Of a DNA stretch of 64,000 bases, positions 56,660-64,000 are shown in pieces (the stretch's first letter is position 1; every line of letters begins with the position of its first letter). The stretch spans positions 55,598,069 to 55,662,068 of the forward strand of contig NC_060254.1 of NCBI RefSeq assembly GCF_921293095.1. The letters run 5' to 3'. Both the position numbers and the translations under genes were made by a program. The notes beneath the pieces were generated by a model that was given only the letters and a program-made list of their open reading frames with translations, did not search any database and was not told the DNA's origin. Source of the stretch: Ischnura elegans. Taxonomy: Eukaryota; Arthropoda; Insecta; Odonata; Coenagrionidae.

Positions 56660-58330
56660 TCTGATGGCCACACAATAGTAGGGTTTCTTAGCTATAATGT
56701 ATGAATATTCCTTTTGAAAATCCGCGTTTCTTGCAGATTCTTATGGCGAAACTTGCGAGAGCAAACGGAAGTACTGACTTATTAATGGTAGAATGTGCAC
56801 TATGTGTCAGAAAAATTTTCTGTGCAAATGGAGCGGCGCTAAATATGCTTGTAGATTTTTTAAAATTCCTCTGTTAGTTTACGTTATTCCAAGGCTACTT
56901 AGGAAGATCGATATGATATTTTAAAATCGTAACTTCACTCGCTCTTTACCGATATCTTTGGCGTCCATTGCTTAGGGAGAAGTTAGTTAAAAGTGAAATG
57001 TAAATAAGGAGCTATCCTGTCGACTGGATTCGCCCATTGTTACCGTTCTACTTGTAGTTTCATTCTTGCCCTCGCTTGGTCCTGAGGGTCAGTTATGTAA
57101 ATGTTTATGTGTAAAATAAATTGTTTTAACTACGCAACCGTGAAATAAATTGACGATTGACCATAGGAATCCTCGATAGTATATCCATAAAATAAGTATT
57201 TTATCGATTTTTTCGGAATTTCGTTGTATATTCGATACCAAGCACCAGGTTAAATATGTTTCCCCCTCGTTCACAGAGTTAGAGATTTGTAACAGTGAAA
57301 ATGAACGATTCGTGAGTTGCACGGAGGATTTTAGGGATTGACTCTGTGAAACTCGTTCATTTCTTAAAAAAATGACTAATTGAATTGAGAAATCTGCGTG
57401 TTTGTAGGAGTGATTGAGTTTATTAGAGTACGAGAGTACATAGGAAACAATTGGAAGAGTTTTAAAGAGCTCATGGCGATGTTACGACTTGCGACAAAGA
57501 CAGCGTCATAGAGGGACTAAGTGGTTTGGAGAAGATGGGATGGATTTCCAACTGTCCCTATCACGAAAGAGAGAATTCGGGCCGTAAAGATGAGAAGGGG
57601 CTGGGAAAGAAAGCAAGAAGAGTGTTTCAAACGTACGTGTAGTTTCTATTTATTTAATCCAGTCTAAAAACAGCACGAGGCCAATTACAGGGGACTGCAA
57701 TAACAGGATAAACAATTTAACAATATTAAGCAACGTAACAAATAATTAACAAAAAATATTCAACCGTATTTACAAATAAATAACAAAGAATAGTAAATAG
57801 TAATAGTTATCTTTCAGAATTGGCCCGTGCACACGCGTAAGCGCTCCCCGTAGATGAAGGATTGAATTATGGGTTAATTTAGATATATCGCCTTACTCTC
57901 TAATTTTAAATATGAAAACATTCCTTGGAAACGACAAAAAAATAAAATGATTCGTGAGTGTTTGTTTACTCGAGCTTGTATCATGTGAATCATTCAAAGG
58001 ACCATTACTATTGGCATCCTTATGGTACATTTCATTGTGAAGCGTTGACATTGAGTTGCGAATTCTCGTAATTCCTAGCTGTATACTCATTCACTGACGA
58101 TTCCTTGTACTCCCGATTCCTAGTTGTATCCACTTACAGGCAGCATGCTGGCAGTAATCGGGAGTACTTTACGACGCTTTAAGTTGAAGTGTCGAGATGC
58201 ACCAGAAAAGAAGAGTACCAATTACTATGTAGCGATAACAGATACTTAGACACATCACTACTCATTACTAGCTGGCAGCCTGTCCGCAGTAATACAACAC
58301 AAGCACGCTAGGGGCGTCCGGTTCGACTTT
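56660..58330. other. Noncoding stretch before the second exon
   Basis: No exon or mobile element recognised. A weak direct/inverted pair (CGATTCC..AGTTGTAT / CGGGAGTA) occurs near 58080-58170. Confidence 0.4.
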
Positions 58331-58420
58331 TAACAATTGATTACTGGAAAGATGAACGTGAGAAGCCTACTAGAGAGAGTGGACGTGGAGAATGCAACGT
58401 GCCTTGTTTCCCCCCGACAG

Positions 58421-58768
58421 AGTTGCCGCCACCGCCGCCGGGGGCCGCCGAGGGGCGGCACAAGAGTAGCTCCGAGCCCCCTTCCACGCTCGGCAGCCCG
58501 CAGAAGGCTTCCTCAGGGGCCCCGCCTGCATCCAACGGCACCTCCGGCGGCGGAAGCGGCTTCCAGGGCTTCCGGAGCGCCTTTGGCCTGCGCCTCAAGA
58601 GCGCCGCCTCCCGCTGCGTGGACCGGAAGGCGGACGGGTGCTCCGAGTGCGGTCGACACGCGCGCCACGCCGCCGCGGCGGCCGCGTGCTGCAACTGCTG
58701 CGTGCGCCGGCCCTCGGGCGGGGACGTGACGCGGAGGTCCTCGCCCACGGCCGAGGGCCCCAAGGGCG
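58421..58768 (+). CDS. GC-rich coding exon (Pro/Ser/Cys-rich), unidentified protein
   Basis: The acceptor CTTGTTTCCCCCCGACAG ends at 58420 and the donor GTGAGT starts at 58769. The 348-nt segment is open in the frame set by the exon at 9812: one base carried over plus AG makes Lys, then LPPPPPGAAEGRHKSSSEPP. Its middle reads GFQGFRSAFGLRLKSAASRC, followed by a Cys-rich patch (CSECGRHARH), an Ala tract and CCNCCVRRP. It ends RRSSPTAEGPKGG with one split base. Composition is far GC-richer than the flanks. The exon is phase 1 at both ends, so skipping keeps the frame. CCNCC could be palmitoylated and RRSS phosphorylated; both are inferences. No domain family is recognised, and longer frames on the other strand are GC-driven shadows. 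Confidence 0.8.
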
Positions 58769-58774
58769 GTGAGT

Positions 58775-59829
58775 GAGCGAGGCGCCCCGGGCAAAGTGTG
58801 CGCGAAGTGATGCCTCCACCCGGGTACTTGCGAGAAATAGGCGAACCCGAAGGCGCGTAGCTTATTTTGATGAATATTTCCAAAGTGTCCCGACTAATAC
58901 CTCTATTTATTTACCGGACTTAAAGGATGACCTCTAGAAAACAAGAGGTACCGCAGAAGAGGTCGCAAGTTAGGAGGGCGGTCACCGTCGGTATCGCCTC
59001 AAATCCGGGTGGACCCGGGCACGCATACATTTCAAGTCATGACATTCACTTAATTAAGGGTCGCGATACGGTAAGGACCGCATTTCACACCCAATTGCAG
59101 ACCTCAGGTTGACCTAAGTCTGCAAGAGTACCCCTTGCTCTTTTGGTCTTTCTTTTAGATATTAATCACTCAATGTTACTCAAGTTCGCAAAATAGTTGC
59201 CACTGCTGTGATCACTGGAATTTCCACTGATATACGGTAGTACCCGAATGATTACTTGAGCAGGTACTCAAATGATTAATTTAATACACCCTAATCATTT
59301 GAGTTAACATGCTATATTTTTTAAGTTAACCTTTTTCAATATTAGGCTCATTGATTTTCATTCATCCGTCATCTAATATCTTGGGCTTTCATCATCGAGA
59401 AAAGGGTTGACATGGGATTATTACGATCTTCAATCTCCTCTCACCCTTCTCCAAGGGCCTTGCCTCCTTCGAGTATTCCCTTGTGAAGCGTAATTATTAG
59501 CTGCCGCAGCTGATGGGTATAGTAAATGTGTCTGTCGGTTTCGTTTGTTGTGAGCACGTGTCAGAACGGCAGCGCCGCCCGAAATCCCGGCCGGAAGGGG
59601 AAGCGGTGATAAAGCGGGAGATAAATATTAACCATCTGGTGATACGGAAGGAAGTTATCACTGTCGATTTCGGAAAGTGTCATAATACACCTTGCTCGAA
59701 TGGGGTCGTTCTTTTTGACATGGAAAATAATTTTGTAGCTGGCAGGGAAATATAAGAAAATACGTTAAAAAAGGTCTTCCTCGTTATACCATTTCGTAAA
59801 TTTTTTTAAAATGTCAAAGCTGTCGCTCC
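58775..59829. other. Intronic stretch after the second exon
   Basis: No further exon recognised. A patch at 59495-59640 has GCAGCTGATG, GCACGTGTC and CCATCTGGTG (three E-box-like CANNTG sites within about 130 bp) in GC-richer sequence. It is a possible enhancer, by inference only. Confidence 0.35.
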
Positions 59830-60088
59830 CAGTGGCGTAGCCAGGGGGGAGGGTTCCAGGGGGTCCGGACCCTCCCCGAAATATAAAAACTCAATAATTT
59901 TTTTCATAAAAGTAAACGAAATATTCAAAAATCATGAATTTACAAAATATTTCTTTGAAAAATGAAGTTTTTTCGATTATGATAAGTGATAAAATTAGTT
60001 TAAAACCTAATACTTAATAACCCGTTTTTCAAAAATTTCCCCCCCTGGTTTTGGACCACCCCGAACGAAATTCCTGGTTGCGCCCCTA
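59830..60088. mobile_element. hAT-type MITE (family CAGTGGCG), copy 2
   Basis: CAGTGGCGTAGCCAGG at the left and CCTGGTTGCGCCCCTA at the right, with a perfect 8-bp duplication GTCGCTCC (59822-59829, 60089-60096). C- and G-rich subterminal tracts flank an AT-rich core. Confidence 0.93.
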
Positions 60089-60321
60089 GTCGCTCCCTTG
60101 TCATGAGTTAGTGACGTCTTTGGAGTTTTAGCCAGAGCCACCTACAATACGTTCTTGGTTAGAGCAAATTTATCGTCAAGAATATGATCCACTTATATGT
60201 TGCGAAATGTTGTTATAATCAGCCTTTCATACGAACAATATTCGAGGTTACTGATACTCGGGCGTCGATCAGCTTGTCGGAGGAATCAAGCATTTCCAGT
60301 ACGTTACCAACTGTTTTACTT

Positions 60322-60363
60322 TTTTCTTGATAATGCTACTTTCTGTAGCATTATCAAGAAAAG
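60322..60363. repeat. Perfect 18-bp hairpin
   Basis: TTTTCTTGATAATGCTAC and its exact complement flank a TTTCT loop. TTGATAATG is shared with the tips of the Penelope-type hairpins at 17158 and 39639, so it may be a relic of that family. Confidence 0.7.
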
Positions 60364-61017
60364 CCATTCCGAACTGCTTTGGGAAATCCAATTGTCGATA
60401 ACTTAACCTTTCCCTTCGATGACGCTTACGATAATGACAGCTACCGAATTACATTAATACAGATGGCCGCCTTAATTGCCAAGACTGGCTGGTAGCAGAA
60501 ACCACTTTTTACTTTTGAGTCAACGAAAACTCAGCGGGCATTGAGATGATTTGGTTGCTGAAATGTTGAAACATTTGACGCACATTCAGAGAGATCCGGG
60601 ATCATTTCCCGGTTGGGGCGAATTATATTTCTCTATATAATTTTCGTTCTTCATGTAGCATTATAATTTTTACCCGGGGTATACTTACTCCATTTCCATC
60701 TCCGGTGCCGCCTTAATGTTCCGCCATGTTTTTCAGAGTTACTTGCTGATTGCAGTATTTTATATCCTCCGCACAAAGCCGGTAATAAGAATGAGGTTAA
60801 CTAATGTGTGTGTTATCACTTTAGCTAACGTTATTTCGAATATACTTGTCTGTTAATCTTGCACTTAATCCGAAGGGTGACAGAGGTGTGATACATTTTG
60901 TTGAAAATATTCTCAGAGTTCATGGGATTTTTATGAATCATTCGCTCCTCTTGTTTGGGTTTTTCACATCTAACGAGTCTTAATGAGCTTTTTGTCTACT
61001 TATTTGTCGGTACCAAA

Positions 61018-61373
61018 CAGTGGCCGGATCTATCGGGAGGTGGGGACAAAGAAGGCAAAACCCCCCGCCCCGCCTAGTGGGTCGAAACATACACTAGATA
61101 CAATCGAAATTTTTGGAGGTTACCACTTTGCACAAAAATATTTAGTCATATTTTTAGATAAATTTACCTACCATTGCGAATTGAGTTACAAATTAATTTT
61201 AAACTTTGGGTATTTTTGTCTCTTTTTTTGGTCAAAGAATTAGCCTAAAACAGTTGTTTTTGGGCATTGAAAATCCCTAATTTCGAAATTCCCGAACCCT
61301 CCTTCGGCTGGAAAGAATTCCCCAATCTCCCAGTTTGTGCCCTCTCTTGGTCCAAACCTTAGATCCGCCACTG
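61018..61373. mobile_element. hAT-type MITE (CAGTGGCCGGATC ends)
   Basis: CAGTGGCCGGATCTA at the left is inverted to TTAGATCCGCCACTG at the right. The 8-bp duplication GTACCAAA/GTGCCAAA has one mismatch. Related to the element at 45571. Confidence 0.9.
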
Positions 61374-61564
61374 GTGCCAAATGCTCTGAGCGTATTCAGT
61401 GATGATGAATCACAACGATTTCTTATCAGGCCTTTTAAAGAAAAGGATGTTGTGCTTCCGCTCAATCGCTCTTATTTTTTCTTTCTATCTTAAAAATCCC
61501 TTGTTTGCAATTTCCGCTGTCATCTTCAAATTATAAGGATATATTGAGTAATTCAAGGCCTACA

Positions 61565-62170
61565 TTAAAATAGGGAAGGTAGATGAATTTTTTTATTTGG
61601 GAAACAGGATAACTAGCGATGGGAGAAGGAAAAATAAATTATGACCAGAATAGCCCAGGCGAAAGAAGGATTCCACTGAAAGAAAGATCTATTTACATAG
61701 GAAAATTTAAACAGAAGTAAGGAAGCAATTTGCTAGAGCTTACATTTGGAGTATGCTCCTATATGGAAGTGAGGCATGGACAACGATAGCAGCAGAGAAA
61801 TCAAGGGTATAGGCCTTCGAAATGTGTTGCTACAGAAGAATGATGAGGATCTAATGGATCGGCCGAGTTAGTAATGAGGAAGTTCTAAGAAGAGTAGGAG
61901 AGAAGAGAAGCTTCATGAAAACCTTAATAAGAGGACGAAACAACCATATAAGCCATATCTTGGGACACGATATCCTGATTGGCAATCGTCGAGGGGCAAG
62001 TAGATGGCAAGAATGGAAAAGGAAGAGTTCGAATAAAATATATGGAACAGGTATAGGAGGAATCTGATAGGGAAAAAATACGTAGGTGTGATAAGGTTAG
62101 CTGATCGGAGAGTTGTGTGGACAGCTGCGTCAAACCAATCCGAGGATTTTTTACCAGCGATGATGAAGAT
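61565..62170 (+). pseudogene. LINE RTE-like (family A) fragment, decayed
   Basis: The plus strand gives VRKQFARAYIWSMLLYGSEAWTTIAAEKSRV, stop, AFEMCCYRRMMRI, stop, WIGRVSNEEVLRRVGEKRSFMKTL, then broken sequence to TNPRIF. It is colinear with 16334-16875 but has many stops. An upstream ITSDGRRK match lies at about 61612-61640. Confidence 0.8.
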
Positions 62171-62514
62171 ATTATTTATTAAACCTTTTTTCTACAGTTG
62201 CGTGTGACGAAAATAAAACTTCGAGAAAATGTCAAGTAAATTTTTTGCATGTGAGATGAGGTTAAGTATTCACTTGCGTCTACCTTGAATGGTGAAGCGC
62301 CGAGGGCTGGGCAGTCTTAGCCTAGCCGTTGGTGGCTTTCTCCTCCTTGTCGATGATTTCCCGAATCGATCGAAAAACCGGTTCCGTAGCATTTAATCTA
62401 TTCCAAATATGTGTGGCATTAGGATATCTTATATTTTCCTGTAGCTATTTAGGAGCTGATCTTTGTTTTTAAAGTATACTGATTGATTGTGCGATATAAT
62501 CTTCCTTGGCCGTA

Positions 62515-62663
62515 GTCACGGGCGTCGCCGCCATAGGGGACATGGGGGACGCGTCCCCTCCCAATATTTGAAAATTCAGGTTTGTCCCCCCTAAGTTATA
62601 ATTAAAAATTTAATATAACCCCATTTGTCCCCCCCCTCAAAGTGTTGGTGCTGACGACGCCAA
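62515..62663. mobile_element. Short hAT-type MITE (GGGCGTCGCC ends)
   Basis: 149 bp flanked by a perfect 8-bp duplication TGGCCGTA (62507-62514, 62664-62671). The ends ACGGGCGTCGCCGCC and GCTGACGACGCCAA are imperfect inverted repeats with G-rich and C-rich inner tracts. Confidence 0.88.
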
Positions 62664-62671
62664 TGGCCGTA

Positions 62672-63500
62672 ATGGTTGGGAAATTGGAAACAACTGACCA
62701 CGGAACTTTCTCACTCAGCACGGTGATATCAGCCAACTGATTTTATGCGTAGTTCTCAAATGCTGGGAGCTCCATGAAGCAATCACACAAGTTATTGGCA
62801 GTGCTTTTCAAAGAACCTGGGGCCTCGTAAAGAAACGGGGGCTGATAGGCCACAAACACGCTTATTAGAAACTATCTCTTAAGAAGGCAATTTTTAACGC
62901 AATTAAATTACTTCGCTCTCTCGTTCACGCTCGAAAATTATTGACTGTGGAGTGAGTGTGTTCATAGTTTTTTTCCCAGTTTCCAACAATTGCGGTTATA
63001 GCTGATTTTTATCTTTCAATGAATTTAGAGGCCGTAGAGCTCACCAACTCGTTCTTTATAGATTGATTGTAAGTTACTAATGAGCGAGAATACCTCAAGG
63101 GCGAAGTGATTTTCCTTAAGGTGCCCCAAAAGGCTAATTTCCCCCTTTTAAAATTGCAAGAAAATATTACTGTGTACATTTTTTTATGATTAAAGGCAAA
63201 CAGTGCAATTTAAAATTGAAAGTAGCAACGCTTCCAGTTCTTCTGATGTCTCAGTAAACGTGCTCACTAAAGTATTCTTCTCTACCTTAAAAGCTGAAAG
63301 CCTTTCACGCGTAAAAATTTCTCAAAATTCAATGAAACAAAGAGCTTTGCAATCTATAAGTTCGTGTCTTGAATTTGAAAAGCACTCGTTCATACTCTGG
63401 TTCACGGGACGGTCAGCACAAAGGGATAATACTGATTCAGGTGCCGGGAACTCGCAGGGGCGGGAACTCCGGCCGCCAGTCCATCCCTGGAGTACCTACT
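62672..63500. other. Noncoding stretch
   Basis: A 99-codon plus frame at 63203-63502 is Ser-rich but has no recognised domain or clear splice sites. Otherwise nothing is identified. Confidence 0.4.
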
Positions 63501-63502
63501 AG

Positions 63503-63980
63503 TATATCATGATAAAAACGCAAATGGTAATTTCCACACTATTTAATTTAACACTCAACGACCGACCATGGTTTTAACACTTTGTGTCATTTCCAAGGTA
63601 TCCTTGGCAGTGGCGTAGCCAGGAATTTCGTTAGGGGGGTCCAAAACCAGGGGGGGAAATTTTAAAAAATCGGGGTACTAAGTAATGGGTTTTAAACTAA
63701 TTTTAACACTTTTCATAATCGAAAAAACTTCATTTGTTAAAGAAATATTTTTTAATTCATGATTTTTCAATGTTCTGTTTTCTTTTATGAAGGAAAAAGA
63801 TTGTGTTTTTATATTTCGGGGGGGGGGGGGGGGGGGGGGGTTCGGGCCCCTCAGACCTCCCTGGCTACGCCAATGATCCTTGGTAATGACACAAAGTGTT
63901 GAAACCATGGTCGGTCGTTGAGGGTTAAATCAAATAGTGTGGAAATTACCATTTGTGTTTTTATCATGGGTATCCTGAGA
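63503..63980. mobile_element. Penelope-type hairpin element split by a hAT MITE
   Basis: The left arm 63503-63607 (ATCATGATAAAAACGCAAATGG, TTTCCACACTATTTAA, CGACCGACCATGGTTTTAAC, TTTGTGTCATT) is the inverse of the right arm 63876-63975 (AATGACACAAAGTGTTGAAACCATGGTCGGTCG, AATAGTGTGGAAATTACCATTTG). The MITE at 63608-63875 sits in the loop. Confidence 0.85.
63608..63875. mobile_element. hAT-type MITE (family CAGTGGCG), copy 3
   Basis: CAGTGGCGTAGCCAGG and CCTGGCTACGCCAATG ends, perfect 8-bp duplication ATCCTTGG (63600-63607, 63876-63883). Opposite orientation to copy 2 (TTTCATAATCGAAAAAACTTC versus GAAGTTTTTTCGATTATGA). Its subterminal G tract is a run of over 20 G at about 63817-63842. Confidence 0.93.
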
Positions 63981-64000
63981 GGGAATCCTTTGTAATAATT

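Noticed and set aside
58341..58883. 180-codon minus-strand open frame
   Set aside because: It is a shadow of the GC-rich plus-strand exon at 58421-58768; high GC removes stops in all frames. The splice sites and phase support only the plus strand.
63203..63502. 99-codon plus-strand frame as a gene
   Set aside because: Ser-rich but no domain, no splice signals and no promoter features; flanked by mobile elements.
63817..63842. Run of more than 20 G as a special structure (G-quadruplex)
   Set aside because: It sits in the normal G-rich subterminal tract of the CAGTGGCG MITE and its length may be a sequencing or assembly artefact.

Overview
The window reads as nuclear DNA of an arthropod, probably an insect with a large, repeat-rich genome. 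There are no operons or long open frames. Coding signal is limited to short exons bounded by GT/AG sites, and most remaining structure comes from decayed eukaryotic transposable elements: RTE-like and CR1/L2-like LINEs, Penelope-like elements, mariner, hAT, piggyBac-like, PIF/Harbinger-like and Helitron relatives, tRNA-derived SINEs and many MITEs. I cannot fix the species.

Gene content: three plus-strand exons can be supported. A 103-nt internal exon lies at 1660-1762. A first coding exon at 9812-9929 follows a GC-rich promoter-like region (about 8170-9811). A GC-rich 348-nt exon lies at 58421-58768. The 9812 and 58421 exons have matching splice phases, so they probably form one gene with a 48.5-kb first intron. 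The 58421 exon is frame-neutral and carries a Pro-rich, Ser-rich and Cys/Ala-rich segment. The 1660 exon has a different phase and cannot be spliced directly to 58421; it may belong to an upstream gene. I do not recognise the proteins.

The most unusual structure is around the first exon. Upstream, five copies of a roughly 145-190-bp unit sit in tandem at 8640-9310. Downstream, the last part of the coding exon, with its splice donor and flanking intron, is repeated in a decaying tandem array (about 9887-15500) with units of about 190-310 bp. Several copies keep exactly 31 exon-like bases between an AG and a GT, and their inclusion in mRNA would shift the frame and hit a stop in the next exon.

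Elsewhere the intron is a layered record of transposition. It includes a 2,601-bp hAT-like element with about 375-bp terminal inverted repeats and an 8-bp duplication (41530-44130). A three-level nest lies at 47000-49430, where a PIF/Harbinger-like element sits in a piggyBac-like element that sits in an older MITE. Four to five hAT MITEs have readable 8-bp target duplications. Penelope-type remnants include a GIY-YIG endonuclease fragment and large hairpins, one of them split by a MITE. Several segments have been duplicated locally (18.5/20.3 kb, 29.6/30.0 kb, 31.4/32.1 kb, 51.7/52.5 kb). The stretches between listed features are AT-rich and show nothing I can name.
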